From positions 1,209,001 to 1,273,000 of the forward strand of contig WPIO01000009.1 of assembly GCA_009760855.2 (NCBI GenBank): a DNA stretch of 64,000 nucleotides. The letters run 5' to 3'. The notes under the pieces are model-generated. The model saw nothing but the letters and a program-made list of their open reading frames with translations. It made no database searches and had not been told where the DNA came from. Positions 11,398 through 23,609 of this stretch are shown here, piece after piece. The first letter of the stretch is position 1. Each line of letters begins with the position of its first letter. This DNA is from Cristatella mucedo (taxonomy: Eukaryota; Bryozoa; Phylactolaemata; Cristatellidae). The translations under genes were made by a program, and so were the position numbers.

Positions 11398-12989
11398 TAC
11401 CTACTACCGCCCAGTCTCCCTTCTACCATTCCTATCAAAGACACTGGAACGGGTCGCGGCAGACCAGCTGAACTCGTATATCGAAACCTCACACCTTGCT
11501 AGTAAGTTCCAGTCTGGCTTTAGAGCTAATCACTCCACAGAGTCAGCATTGCTTCGGGTATACAACGACCTACTTAGGAATGCAGACATGGGTAGAGTGT
11601 CTCTTCTTGTTTTGCTCGATCTTTCGGCAGCTTTTGATACCATCGATAACAAAGTACTTCTAGAGCGCCTCTCATCTCGCCTGGGCATCACTGGCACTGC
11701 TCTGCAGTGGTTCAGGTCCTATCTCAGTGGGAGACTCCAGAGTGTTGACGTGAATGGACAAAGATCATCTGAAGTACCTCTAAAATATGGAGTACCTCAG
11801 GGCTCTGTGCTAGGTCCGGTCCTTTTCACCGTTTATACTCTCCCTCTCGCTGATGTGATTGCCAAGCACAATCTAGGCTTTCACTTCTATGCGGATGACA
11901 CTCAGTTGTACCTTAGCTTTGATCCCTCCCAGCCTTCGAGCACCTCAAATTCTCTCAACTCACTTGCTGCATGCATTGATGACATCCGATCATGGATGGC
12001 AGCAAATTTTCTAAAACTAAACGATGATAAAACTAACTTACTAGTTATGGGCAAACCTAGTGTTATTCAGAAATTGGAAAGGCTGACTTTCAAAATTGGC
12101 TCTGCCAGCATATCTCCAGTTGCATCAGCTCGAAATCTAGGTGTCATATTCCAAAGCGACCTTTCGTTAGACGACCACATCAGCTCCACAGTCAAATCAG
12201 CCTATTTTCAGCTTCATAACATTGCTAAAATTAGGGCTTGTTTAGATAAGGATACCACGTCCAAGTTGGTCCATGCATTCGTGACATCTCGTCTCGACTT
12301 CTGCAACTCACTGCTTACTGGCCTACCAGCATGTGCGATCAGGCGATTGCAGCTGGTGCAAAACTCTGCAGCTAGGCTTGTCTGTCGTGAGCGTCGCAGT
12401 TGCCACATTACTCCACTTCTCGCCGACCTGCACTGGTTACCAGTCAAGCAACGGATTGACGTCACTGTTTTGTCGCTCACTTTTAGGTCTCTTCATTGTA
12501 TGGCTCCAGCCTATCTTTCAGAGATACTACCCCATCAGGCAAAGCATCGTACCACTCGCTTTTCGGAATCCAACAGTCTAGAAAAACCTCGTACAAACCT
12601 TAAATCCTTTGGAGACCGTGCATTTAGCTCGTATGCTCCCACAGCCTGGAACTCCCTCCCGACCTGCATCAGAACATCCCCTGACCTGACCACATTTAAA
12701 AGAAACTTAAAAACATACCTATTTAGGACAGCATTTAGTGGGTCCTTGTGATTCGTCCTCGATGTGCTTATGCGTGCTGACACTGTTCATGCTGCCACTA
12801 ACCACATTTGCATGCTGACCCAGTGCATGTAACCCCTAACCATGTTATTCATTTTGTTTGTTTTTCAAGCATGATTTTACTTACTATTCTATTGCGTATC
12901 ACTTTGCAGCAAATGTAAAGCACCTAGAAAGAGATTAAGTTCTCTGAGGGCGCTTTATCAAGTGCAATATTATTATTATTATTATTGTT
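11398..12989 (+). mobile_element. LINE-1 copy, 5'-truncated, open reverse transcriptase
   Basis: One of the younger-looking copies. The frame is open from about 11402 to the stop at 12751 (the first codon sometimes called, at 11549, is TTG and not a true start). It has the reverse-transcriptase motifs NHSTES, LLDLSAAFDTID, GVPQGSVLGP and the catalytic FYADD, then the C-terminal region with HWLPVKQRID and FGDRAFSSYAP. The N-terminal endonuclease is missing because of 5' truncation. A roughly 230-base 3' UTR ends in (TAT/TTA)n at 12989. It cannot move by itself without an endonuclease. It shares distinctive changes with the copy at 56622-57658. Confidence 0.9.
11402..12751 (+). CDS. LINE-1 reverse transcriptase, N-terminally truncated
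   Basis: The open frame of about 449 codons lacks an initiator methionine and starts inside the reverse-transcriptase fingers (RPVSLLPF). Palm motifs A (LLDLSAAFDTID), B (GVPQGSVLG) and C (FYADD) look intact, as does the family's C-terminal region with HITPLLADLHWLPVK. By family knowledge the protein would copy its own RNA at a nicked target. Here the endonuclease part is absent, so it is a pseudo-copy that has stayed open, most likely because the insertion is recent. Confidence 0.75.
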   Translation, partial: YYRPVSLLPFLSKTLERVAADQLNSYIETSHLASKFQSGFRANHSTESALLRVYNDLLRNADMGRVSLLVLLDLSAAFDTIDNKVLLERLSSRLGITGTALQWFRSYLSGRLQSVDVNGQRSSEVPLKYGVPQGSVLGPVLFTVYTLPLADVIAKHNLGFHFYADDTQLYLSFDPSQPSSTSNSLNSLAACIDDIRSWMAANFLKLNDDKTNLLVMGKPSVIQKLERLTFKIGSASISPVASARNLGVIFQSDLSLDDHISSTVKSAYFQLHNIAKIRACLDKDTTSKLVHAFVTSRLDFCNSLLTGLPACAIRRLQLVQNSAARLVCRERRSCHITPLLADLHWLPVKQRIDVTVLSLTFRSLHCMAPAYLSEILPHQAKHRTTRFSESNSLEKPRTNLKSFGDRAFSSYAPTAWNSLPTCIRTSPDLTTFKRNLKTYLFRTAFSGSL

Positions 12990-13319
12990 GCTAAGCCACT
13001 GTTGACGGTCTACTGTGGTTTACTTGTAATCAGGTTAATGGCTTAGTCCACGTATGACCTTTAGCCAAAAATGTAAGTGAACCAGTAGTTTCAAAACATA
13101 AAAAACCTGAAACTGTGATATGTGACTGAATACCACGTGCCAAGTGTGGGATGATCGGTAAAAACCGGCTAAAGGATTCATTGATTTACTGACTGAGCTT
13201 CCGAGTCTTGTCTTCTACAAATGTTTAGTGAGGAAGTTAAATGAATGCTTAGTTTTGTGAATTGAAAAATCATTCTCCTTCATTCTAACAGGCTCCTTAG
13301 TGTTGAACTTAAACCAGTT

Positions 13320-14365
13320 ATTTTTATTTAATGACTTGACGGCACACGTTCAGCTAGTAAGAATCGTAAGCAGCTACACAATTTTCTATAAACGTAATTT
13401 CATGCTTTAAATGACCCAACGAGTTAGCTCATGCAAATTGTCGAGGAAGTACAGGACACTTCGCCCAAAGTGTGCCTGCGCTTATTAGTTTCAACAGCAA
13501 CCCATTATGATTAAATGATTTATGCCAAAATTATTGCAAGATGATGCAGAGGTTAGCCTTCACTTGTCGAAAAGACTGCTGCGTCGCCGTCCTTTGGTTT
13601 TCTATACTTGGTTAACAGCAGCCGAGTCCCAAAATGCATGCAACATCGATAAAAGAGACAGCTATTCGTCTTAGCTTCTACCTATGTTGTATATTATGCC
13701 TACTAGTTGAGCACATGCGGTTCCTGAAAGGGTGAAATATCTAGATGCTTGAGTTTTTTTAATGCCACTGGCAACCGATAGAATGAGTCAACAATAATGC
13801 TGCAGCAATAACGTGCATGAATGACCGTCTAACGATGCCCATACACAGTCACAGCGACCGAAGCATACCCGGGCTAAAAATAACAGTAATGCCGTGTTTC
13901 GACTGCTGGCAAGGTTTACATGGAGATCATTCTCACGCAGGCCAGCAATTTACGTGAGACTTCTGTCAGTGCTTAGCTTCATCTATAGGTAATGTAAAGA
14001 GCTGTACAGTGTTCTAACAAATAACTGAGCATAAATCTAGGGCTTTAAATACCTAGCAATTTTGTAGGGTTTCAAAAAGTGCCCCTCAGATAATGTAATT
14101 TATTTCTTACAAAGCTGTGTGGAGTTATCAGCTAGCAGCAAAACGTATTGAGCCACCCGTTACGGCACACGACCAACAGATTTAGAAATTTTATGTTTAT
14201 GAGATGACAGTTGTCATATGTGTTGCTCTTCTTTATTCCTGGTGGGGTGTCAAAGTGAGGTGCACATGCCATTTCTCGTTGCCAACAAACCTTACTGCCC
14301 ACACGAAATTCGAAGGTATTGAAAAACAAGAAGTAATGGTCGCAAATTGAGTCCAGAGTTATATA
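13320..14365. repeat. Segmental duplication block (pairs with 23610-24645)
   Basis: It is alignable over about 1 kb with 23610-24645: shared cagcagccgagtccca, gttctaa(c/t)aaataa and gtagg(g/a)tttcaaaaagtgcc. It lies to the right of CRP-1, as 23610-24645 lies to the right of CRP-2, so it belongs to the same unit. Minus-strand frames at 14132-14329 and 24331-24627 correspond within it. Confidence 0.7.
14132..14329 (-). CDS. Hypothetical short frame, paralogous to 24331-24627
   Basis: A 65-codon minus-strand frame aligns in protein with part of the frame at 24331-24627, sharing APhf/Apnl, a Pro-rich stretch, KK, a CHxIN-like motif and RNGW...CC. It ends in a TAG where the paralog stays open. 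I recognise no domain, and there is no signal peptide. Similarity may simply follow DNA-level duplication, so coding status is uncertain. Confidence 0.2.
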   Translation of the reverse strand: MFFNTFEFRVGSKVCWQREMACAPHFDTPPGIKKSNTYDNCHLINIKFLNLLVVCRNGWLNTFCC

Positions 14366-14371
14366 TAACTG

Positions 14372-14675
14372 GTAACATCACCTCCACAATTCTTACTCAA
14401 CGATATCTACTCTCCTGTTTCCGACTACCGCATATTCTTTCCAGCTATCCTGAACTGCAACTTTCATGCTACTCGCTACCTCAACTGCTCTCCTGACTCG
14501 GGTATGGTTCTCTTTTTCACTTTGTTGCCTATAATAAAACGTGTTGCCTACCGAATGCAAGCCGAAAGCAGCCCAGTCTTTCGCTTAGCTGTACAAAACT
14601 GTTTCGTTTATCAACCACATAACCTTTGTGGGCTTGTGTAGTTATAGGCGGAGATACATTAAATTAATATAAAAA
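14372..14675 (+). mobile_element. LINE-2 3' end fragment
   Basis: It matches the reverse complement of 60826-61100 base for base over long runs (ccacaattctta, ctactctcctg, ctacctcaactg, ctaccgaatgc) and ends gcggagatacattaaatta like the other copies. It covers the last codons and the 3' UTR of a second CR1/L2-like LINE. It abuts the duplicated block and is not seen beside 24645, where SINE-A is found instead. Confidence 0.7.
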
Positions 14676-17600
14676 CTGCATCTGATGGTAATTAATTTGA
14701 TAACTGACAAGTGCCTGGTGCAGAAACGTTGTGCACGCCTTGAATAAAGGGGCGGCCTGAAGAGTGATAGATCGTGGGATCTTTAAAGTAAGGCGACTGT
14801 TTAGAGTGTGTAGGCTTGGCTTGGCCTGTGTGGTTTTCGGTGCAAAGATCTGTTGGAGTCACGAGATTTTTCGCGTGGTCGTCCTACCCAGCTCGAGAAC
14901 ATGTCCGAGGGCTATCGCAAAAAAAATAGAAAAAAACGTCTATTGAAGAACTGCTAAGAAATAGTGCTTTGTATGACTGTCTGTGATTCAAGGAGAAGCG
15001 CTAATATTAGTCACAAACCCAAGAGTTAAGAGCACGATATTGCGACGCCAATTATACCAAGTCAAACAAATGGACTTAAGACTGGCTATGGGATCAATTG
15101 TATCAAACAGGCTAATTTAGAAAAATAAGGACAACGTCTGCAGAACTCAAAATGTAGTTATCCGTTAGACAGTGTGGTTATCGGTCAGTTCCAATGGTGA
15201 TGACTATTTCAAGTTTAACGTATTTGGAGAGCATGAGCATGCATTTCTGCATTATTTTGTTATCTACTTATATCTAAGGCTCACATGCCAGCTTGAGATA
15301 TTGAATAGCATACTTCGATGTGCTAGTTTGAATGTAATGTTTATAGACGCAATAGCAGCGCAGCTCTTGAGCAGGTCAAATTCTGTGGAATACCATGCAC
15401 ACGTTGTATAAATTCATCTAGTTGTTACAATTCAATTTTCATTTGCTACAGCTCACATGTGAATGGCTTGAATGGTAATTCAGATAGATTAATACTAGCC
15501 ACACATTTCGCTGTCCTAATTTAGTAAGGAGCATAAGAAAGATAAACATCCCTTTACAATAGTTATCCAATGCAACATCCAAAATGTTGCTGCAGTGCAG
15601 TATATAAGTCATATTTAATTCATTTTGTATGCTCTCATGCAATAATTACATCTTTATCCAGGCATTTCGTAAATACCGTAAGGCTCAATCAAATGACTTT
15701 TGTTGTTACAACAAGCACCATAGCTCTTAACCAAAACCATAGATAAATTCAAACTAATTCCCGGCGCCACAATGAATAATGCTTAGGTACTCATTTCTGT
15801 GCATTAGTGAGCACGCCACACATGCTGTGCTTGTTTTCTGACGATAAATTCACTTAATATTACTGCTTCTTTTTAGAAATCAAGGCAAAATTTACTGATT
15901 TTGACTCAGGATTATGTTGGCAGAATATAAAGGTGGTGTTCGAGAACTTTACTTTTATATCTGAACGTGCTGGTTTGAACAGCTATAACACACAGCTGAG
16001 AAAAATTCGAGGCCATGCTGACTTGAATACTTTGCACAAGCCTTTCCTGGCAGCCTGCCCAAGCGAAAGCAAATTTAACCGAATTACGTGCGCCTATAAG
16101 ACGATACGACTACGTTTTGGGATGGAGGCAGCAATAGGTAGACTCTCGCTTAAGCTCGGCAATTTTAAAGTAGGAAGGCACAGAGAGTCTCAGAAGGAAA
16201 TTTAGTCGGAACCTAAAAAAAACAAATAGTTAGCATTACGTTGGTTTCAATATTGCTATAGATGCGGAAGGGTTGAAGGAGTGCAATACGTAAATGCCAT
16301 GAATAAACCATGGTCATGGAATCAATAGAGAAAAACTGACGCAGTGTCAGTTATCCCAGGCCTTATTGGCCTGCTTGGATTTTAGAATATGTTTAGTGCA
16401 TGTAGAGGTATTAAGTTACAGGAAGGCAGCATTGAAAATTTGTGTCATAACTACAGAAATAATAATAGTTATTCTGACTATTGAGGATTAATACATGAGA
16501 TGCGGAACGATTAGAGTGTCCGTTCAAATGTCAGCGGATATGAAAATATAACGATGCACAAGCCATATACCTGGATGATTGACCGTTATTGCTTATCTGA
16601 GTGTAGACTAATGCTTATAGATGCAATGATCGCTTGGTTAACTCGGTCCTATATTCTTTCAATTCCTCGGTATTGTTGCAGGGCTCAGCCAGCAGCTTCA
16701 GCTCTTTAACTGATATTTCATGTTGTTATTTGAGCTTTTCTGTCATGTCGTCACATTTAGAATTGGAACGGAAAATGGTGTGAAAGTTGGTAGCGTAGGG
16801 TAAGCAAATTTACCATTTTATTAAGGATCTCGTAATTAGCAGCACCTGTTTGTTTGTGTTTCATAACTTAAAAACATTTTATGGAGACGCATCATTTAAA
16901 ATTCCCAAAACCACATTTCGTTCACCAAATAGTTGAGGTCCTTTAGCAAATCGGACTTCTGTTTTTTACGATAGAGAAAACAGACATAGTCCGTGGATTT
17001 ACTGTTTAAATGATGATAAGATTAATGTTAAGGCATTTGAATAGCATGCTGCGACAGATAATCTCAATTCAGGGGATGTATAACTCCTCGCAAAAGTATA
17101 AATACCCAAGGTTAACTGGGATGCAAGGTATCTGACCTCTGAAGCAGCCACCGTTACAAAGTACATTCCTTAGGCTGTCATACTAAAGAAGCGTGATAGG
17201 ACAGCCGATTAGTAAGACCCACATCTACTACTTTGTTTCCGGTTCTGCCTCATGAATCTTCCGGTAGATTAGAAAAGGACTGAATTCGGAAACCTTCTTG
17301 CCGTTCGATCCGAAAATACTGCTTTTTTTTAGCAGCAGAAAATCAATGCTGACCCAATTCCGAAGCCATACAGAGTTGAAGTGTTTGCAGGAATCAGTAG
17401 CAAAGTATTTCCTTGTAATTAGTATTTCAATACAAAGGCAATATTTGCAATGCCACCCAAACTGAGATAGCTTCATTGGCGACAAGTTTGCTTTAGAAAA
17501 ATTTGATTCTGGTTCGGTATCCAGTCGTTCCTTCCGGATTTTGCAGCTTTAATTTGCTCGTGACCAATAACGGTGCCGAATAGACTTAAGTTTATACCGT

Positions 17601-18320
17601 TCTATAAGGATAATCATGATTTGAGCAGCTGAGCCTATGGGAAAGGGAAGCCTAGGATTGCCAAAGAGGATGTAATGAAAAATCTCTGGCAACCTGATAC
17701 GGCTGAAGCTAGTTAAAGGGAGTCCCCATTTCAAGCGCTTCTCAAAGGTGTCGGGTTGCATGTGGCCACATTTCCGATCCTCAAATTACGGAGGCAATGT
17801 AAAAACAGGATGCTACTCACTTACCTAGACCAATACTGGCGTTGCCTAGCCAATAGAAGAGTTAGTCATCATATTGGAATCTTGAAATATATGTTGGCAG
17901 TGACAGAGAGCATAGCTAAAAATAACACAACATGCATTGAAATTCAAATCCAAGTGTTAAAGCTGCTGAGAAATTGTGATGGGAAAATTTTCTGGTGCTT
18001 CAAATCTCTCATAATCTGAACCTTGCACGTACAGGTATCACAAGGAATGCTAAGCATCTTAGCCTAAAACCTATGCTGAAACAATGAACCGTACATTTAT
18101 GCTCCATAAGCACCTCCATTTCTTATCTACAGTTGAAGAAAACTGTACGATCAAGTGATGGGCTAAAACAACCCACTTCTCTAACCGTCATGAAGCCTGC
18201 AAGTACTAACTATCATACTTCATCATTGTCTTAGCTCTCGAATTGTATGAGCTTAAGTATTCAACTTCCAGAACTCCGGCGAATAGCTAAATACACAATA
18301 GAAATATGGCCCGTTTAAGC
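14676..18320. other. No gene recognised
   Basis: A long stretch of AT-rich DNA with short frames only. Weak similarity of 16880-16990 to 26650-26730 may mark the far end of the duplicated unit. Nothing else is identified. Confidence 0.35.
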
Positions 18321-18324
18321 TGTT

Positions 18325-18445
18325 ACCAGGCGTTTGGGATAACAAGTCACTGCAGGCCATTCTTCATACCTAAGATCTCCGAAATCACCTCTGACTTAAA
18401 TTTTCACGGTAAAAAGCAGCCTATTCCCTCCTGATTCCGGCATGG
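18325..18445. repeat. Segmental duplication block, unit 2 (pairs with 1215-1345)
   Basis: The same order of landmarks as 1215-1345 (aggccattcttc, tacctaagat, aaaagcagcc). It marks the left part of unit 2, about 17.1 kb from its partner. No gene. Confidence 0.6.
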
Positions 18446-19219
18446 GGTACTCATCGTCAAGTAAATGCCTAGTTGATGCATTAATATCTCACCTGTCAAA
18501 TGAAGCATAGCTTTTTGAAGGCTCGAGAAAAGAAATGCAAAACTCAGCAGCCAGGCGTTTAAGTAATAAAAGTCGGTACTTCGAAAATAGACACATTCTC
18601 ATTGCCCAGCATTTCCTCTGCAAGACATCGAGGTTCCTTCACTAAATTGTAGGATGCTTTCTTCTCCTGCTAACGATTAATAATATACTTATTAACTAAG
18701 GCACTATTCTTACCAAATTTTCTGTCTAAAGTCAATTAGAAATCAGTTTACAAAACCATAAATTCTTCGGAAACCACAGTTTCAATTTGTGTCATCTTAA
18801 AGCACAATTGTGCTGATTGACTTAGCGCCGTTCTGAGACTTAAGGATATTTATTAAAAAGCTGATAACCCACTTGTTCAACAAAAACTGAGCTCGGTTGA
18901 TTTGAATTTTATTTCTATGCTAATGAATGCTGCAATTGTGATTACAATCACTACCAATTTACAAGCAAACTTTGAAGTAGGTAAATAAAGCTTAGACTGA
19001 GATTGAGTTTTCAATTAGACCATCGTTAAAACATTTAACAATACAAGTAGTATTACGTCCTTCATTACGACCGTAAGTTATTCAAAAGAAAAATATTATT
19101 TTTTTTGGATTGATCCGATAATTTATCATGATAACTAAAGAAATTCTCGCACTTGATTATTTTTATCCATTCTCTCAGATTTCTGCTCAAAACGCATTAA
19201 TTTTTACACGCACAAATGC

Positions 19220-19351
<132 letters not shown>

Positions 19352-20049
19352 TTTTGTATAACTTTTATTTTGTATTAGTTTTGACCAGCTAGAATTTGAG
19401 CGATTCCTGTAAAAGTTATTCAACTTAATCTCGAATACCACTTTCGTACTTTCCTAATGGAGCTCTAATGACTTCAATATCATTTATTCTTGAAAATAGT
19501 CTTAAAAACCTGAATCGAGAGCTAACTTTCTCGCTGGATCATAGTATAGTGTTGTGGGCAAGTGATGACGCATGTAAACTTAGATGACTTATACTTCACT
19601 ATTGACTGTTTCCGTGAAAGTTGAGCAAAGGCTACAAACGTTTTGCCTCAGCCTCCGGGAGTCAACGAGTAGTCGGAAGCTCCGTCCCTGGCTTTCCACG
19701 AATCGTTGAGCATAGCTGCAATGGTTAAATGCAGTTGCAAGGTAAGAAACTGTTTAAACGTGAAAAATGACCCACAACCTTACATTGTGGAATTAAGGTA
19801 TTCAAAAAGTTTCCTTTAATGCGGGGAATAATTCTGCTACCTCTGGGTTATCACTCCTATTCCCAGTGATTAATAAATGAAGGCTATGATATCTTTTCTT
19901 ACATACTATGCATTATCCTAGGTAATTCGTCTTGTAGAGCTTGCTAATAGGAATGCAACTTTCAGTACATTGAAAAGGAAATCAGAGAACACTACACAGA
20001 TGTACAGAAAATCCCGTGAGGAGTCAATTATACATTCTTTGATACAAGG

Positions 20050-21080
20050 AAAGGTATAAGATCAGGTAGGCAAAAAACCGGAGTTTAACTTATTCCTAAA
20101 TTATGACTCTTTCCATTTTACTGTATTTGCTCTTGAAGTTAACCACCGGAAATAAATCTTCCAGCTATACTCAAAGGCATAATATTTACGTTAATGAACG
20201 ACTAGATCATTTAGATACTGCTAAAACCAAGCTCCAACTATAAATATCCCGATTTTGGAAGTACCAAATGCCCTAACTTGATGCACTACCTTTATGTAAG
20301 AATGCTGTAAATAGAAAAAAAGTTCGGTGTTAACATTGAGAGTTTAACAAGCGAGTTTGAGGATCAATACCAAATATTACTGACGTATTTACTATTTAAA
20401 GATCACAATCCTCGTTCTAAATCGTGTCTCATTTCCAATGCTCCTTCTTACCTTACTCGATAGTGCCTTTGGGATAGAGGCGGTTTTCTCTGAGAAAGAA
20501 CAACCAAAAAATTATTTAATGCAAGATGTTTCCACGACGTATTACCGTGATAAATACTGGATGATCAGAGACATGAGAAATATCCCGACCCGATAAGGCT
20601 ACCCACAGCAAGAGCCTATGTAAACCAGTGCAGTAGGGACGTTTGGAACTGGCTATTTACTTACAGAATTTCTGGCAGATACAGTTCCAGAAATAGAACA
20701 TGTATTTTTAATGAAACATTTGTAGCCATCTCAGAATCACACAATTTTATCTACCGCCAGACACGGTGTGGCTTATCGTTTAATCTTTCAACTTAAAATT
20801 AACCTGCATTAGTAATAAATTAGCTAATGATTTTTCATTGCTAGTAAAGGAAATGCGCATTTATAGGAAAAGCTAGTTTTAAGCAGAACCTCATTTGCAT
20901 CTTTATCCATGCTGAGTTTTTTCTGCGCAGTTCTGAACTTTTATTTTTTATTTTTGCAGACGTATTTTCTAGCACAAATGAAGTGTGGATTAGAGCTTCA
21001 GTAGGAAATAGAGATCTGAGGATTTTTATAAATCAGGCTACAATGTAAAGCACAGCTCTTTGAGGCTACTCGCTGGCCAG
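20050..21080. repeat. Segmental duplication block, 3' flank of CRP-2
   Basis: It pairs with 2300-3290, best around 20440-20690. Non-coding, downstream of CRP-2 on the minus strand. Confidence 0.6.
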
Positions 21081-21770
21081 GAGGTTGATTCAGATTCACC
21101 TCTGAGAATTAAAGTAATAATACTTGGATTTTGCTCTATTGTTAGGTTAGTAGATGTGCATTCCTCGGGAATGTGTATAAAATCCCCGCCAGCAATAAAA
21201 TATACTGTATTTGCGTAAGGAATTCAAAACATCGACTGCCAACTTGTCCCAATCTGCTAAGGAATTCAATGTGTGTACACAACATGAGCCAGCATTTGCG
21301 TAATGAATTCGAATTTGAAATAAATGGACACATGTAGTGTCTTTGTCTGCTATGGAGACTTCAGGACTACACTCATATCCTCAGGTTTCCAGTAGCACGA
21401 ATAAGAGTCAGGACTTTCAGGACCCAGGTAATAATGATAATTAGAATGCATTTCTATTGAATTCTCTGAGAAATAAGCATCTATCGAGTAAACTAACTTG
21501 TGCTTCACTGCGTTAGCCAAAAATTACAGCCTATGTTACTTAAAAATAACTAATGCAAATTGAAAATAAATAAAAATGTAGAAATACACTTGAACTGGGT
21601 TTTATTACATTTTAAAGAAATAAATTGCATAGCACAGGATAAAACAGCAAGTTAATTTAGCACTATAAAGCGGTAGATTCTCTCATGCACTTATTAAGTC
21701 GTAGAAATATTATACTTATTAATATACAGTATGAAATTCAAAGTTGCTGAGCTTGATTTATGTACTCGGC

Positions 21771-21776
21771 TTTATT
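21771..21776 (-). terminator. Polyadenylation signal AATAAA of CRP-2
   Basis: The AATAAA on the minus strand sits at the same place and in the same context (AATAAAGC...aaatcaagc) as the CRP-1 signal, about 155 bases past the end of the CRP-2 frame. Confidence 0.6.
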
Positions 21777-21930
21777 CAAGAGCGTAAAGACAAATGAGTT
21801 CTTAGAATCAAGATGATTATTCTCACGGGTGGTACTGTGAGGCTTATTCCAAGATTATTGTGCTACTAATAGGTCAGCCAAATGATGCTTCTTGAAATCC
21901 AAACTTGGTCTTTGATAATATGGTTCTTTG

Positions 21931-22156
21931 TCAAATGGTCCGCGAATCAACCGAATTAATATTTGATCTCTCCATTCCATGCCATGGACCCTGGCAGTAA
22001 CACGCTAAGTTCCCTAGCACTCGGTTGGTTATATCGACAGTAAAGGCGTCCTCTTCCACAGTAATTGCAATCCCTGTAAGTCAGGCAAATAGCACCATTT
22101 GCTGCCGCATGTGAGGTCAGTAAGGCAAGTATGGCGGCTAAGATCGCCAGCTTCAT
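21931..22156 (-). pseudogene. CRP-2, frameshifted cysteine-rich peptide gene
   Basis: The start, signal peptide (MKLAILAAILALLTSHAAAN) and first four cysteines, spaced C-x5-C-x2-C-x6-C, match CRP-1. After the CRYN segment the DNA carries a net gain of about four bases near 22015-22028. The original frame therefore runs on as an unrelated 24-residue tail to a stop at 21956. The last cysteine pair of the family is still recognisable in another frame, which stays open to 21931. The product as read is 66 residues with four cysteines. It is either a pseudogene or a newly shortened peptide. Exon-intron context and poly(A) signal are conserved; the acceptor TTTTAG of the paralogs is TTTTAA here, with a usable AG one base later. 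Confidence 0.65.
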
Positions 22157-22261
22157 TTCGATGAGGATGCGCTAGCAACCGGAACACAAGCATTCAGGAA
22201 CTTTTTTCTTTGTAGTTAGGCGAGAAATGTGACCGAGAAATGTCAACATTCAATGGTCACT

Positions 22262-22843
22262 CTTAAAATCAAGGATTACAGATAAAAACAATTGACGCTT
22301 TCAGGATGAAACTAAAATAACGGAATTAGCTGCATAAATAATTTTTACGACATAGATTTGCGGTTTAATTTAACTAGCAAGCAAATAACGAGTAACGGAC
22401 ACGCTGCTATGTAAAAAATCACGTTGAGAGTCAAATTATTCCCCTAAACTATTTTTCAAAATCTCGCAAAGCTAAGAAATTGTAGGTTACATTGCAATTT
22501 AATGACCATTGTAAAGAATCTATCGTCGCATAATTTATCCGGCTACTTCCTCATTCGTTACTTAGATGATATATCTTTCAATTCTCTCTTGAGAAAATAT
22601 AGCACAAAATAATGCTGTCACATATAATTGCAAAATGGGATCTCTGAATGAAATGATTTCAAAATGGAAAAGCTGAAACAGAAAAAATTGCTTATTGTAG
22701 AGTGCTATCCTTTTCTGGCAACCGCTTAATCAAGACCGAGCGCGACCCGAATTGGCAATAATCAGTCTAGCTTGTGCCTAGCTTGTTGCCAGACAGTCGT
22801 TAAATACTTTTGTAATGCAACACGAAGCAAGGCTCATTCATAC
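22262..22843 (-). other. Predicted intron of CRP-2
   Basis: Minus-strand donor GTATGA at 22843 and acceptor (ttttaag) near 22262, by comparison with CRP-1 and CRP-4. About 580 bases, without recognised insertions. Confidence 0.45.
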
Positions 22844-22945
22844 CTTCGATAAAGATGCGAAGTTACTTCATGAGTTAGGATTCTCTCAAAGGTGAAAAGG
22901 CTGGGATGAAAAGACCTGAATCGCTGAGCTGCAGGTAATGCCAGA
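22844..22945 (-). other. Predicted non-coding exon 1 of CRP-2
   Basis: It matches 5894-5995 and the CRP-4 partner. On the minus strand it ends atcgaag then GTATGA, a weaker donor than in CRP-1. The upstream boundary is estimated. Confidence 0.45.
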
Positions 22946-23167
22946 CCTACCACGTGAGTGCCAATTTAAGTTGTCGCATGTTTGGTGTGTGATACCTGAA
23001 CTTTGCCACTCGCAATGCTCTCTTGCTGGTAATTAGATTACTAGTGAAAATAGCATCTGGGAATTTTCTCAGTCAGAAGGAAGTAGCACCTAGGAATTTA
23101 TATGGCTTCAGTCTTGTTTAGGCCTGGTATCTTGCAGACTGTCGATGCTATTTTGTGATCTCAATGC

Positions 23168-23297
23168 TGGTTTGGTAAAGCGGTTAAGGTGTTCGCGCCG
23201 ACCAAAGTAGCGGGCTCGAGCCACGAGGCATATGTGAAGCACTTGAACAGAGATTAAGTTCTCTTAGGGTGCTATACCAATGAATTATATTTTATAT
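23168..23297 (+). mobile_element. SINE-A copy with target-site duplication
   Basis: A tRNA-like head (tttggtaaagcggttaagg; box B ggctcgagcc at 23213-23222) is followed by a body gtgaagcactt and a tail agattaagttctcttaggg that closely matches the LINE-1 3' end. The flanks repeat caatgc/taatgc. The paralogous sites near 6215 and 50920 lack the insert, so its limits are well supported. Confidence 0.8.
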
Positions 23298-23609
23298 TAA
23301 TGCAAAGATAAAGATATGAGGGAAGACAGCAATCCTCATTGTTGAGGTTATAGGCCAAGGTCTGTTTTTACTGCTCTATTAGCCGATTCCAGGCTAATTC
23401 TGGCTAAATAGATTTATAGTTGGTCGTTAATTCCACCACGGCCATTTGCATGCTGCTAGCTTATAATCCGAGTACAAAGTACAGTATACAATAAATAGAC
23501 AGCAAAACTGTTGAAAATTAGCTTTAGGCTGCTCTTGTTAGTTATTTGAAGTGTGAAACTAATGCCCAAAAGTATTGACTGAAAGTCTTCAAGTGGATCC
23601 GTTATTCAT

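Noticed and set aside
12214-12480. Antisense frames with a recurrent CLTGNQCRSARSGVMW pattern (also 29356, 57133, 7553)
   Set aside because: They are the opposite strand of the LINE-1 segment that codes HITPLLADLHWLPVKQ; recurrence follows from the repeat, not from a gene.
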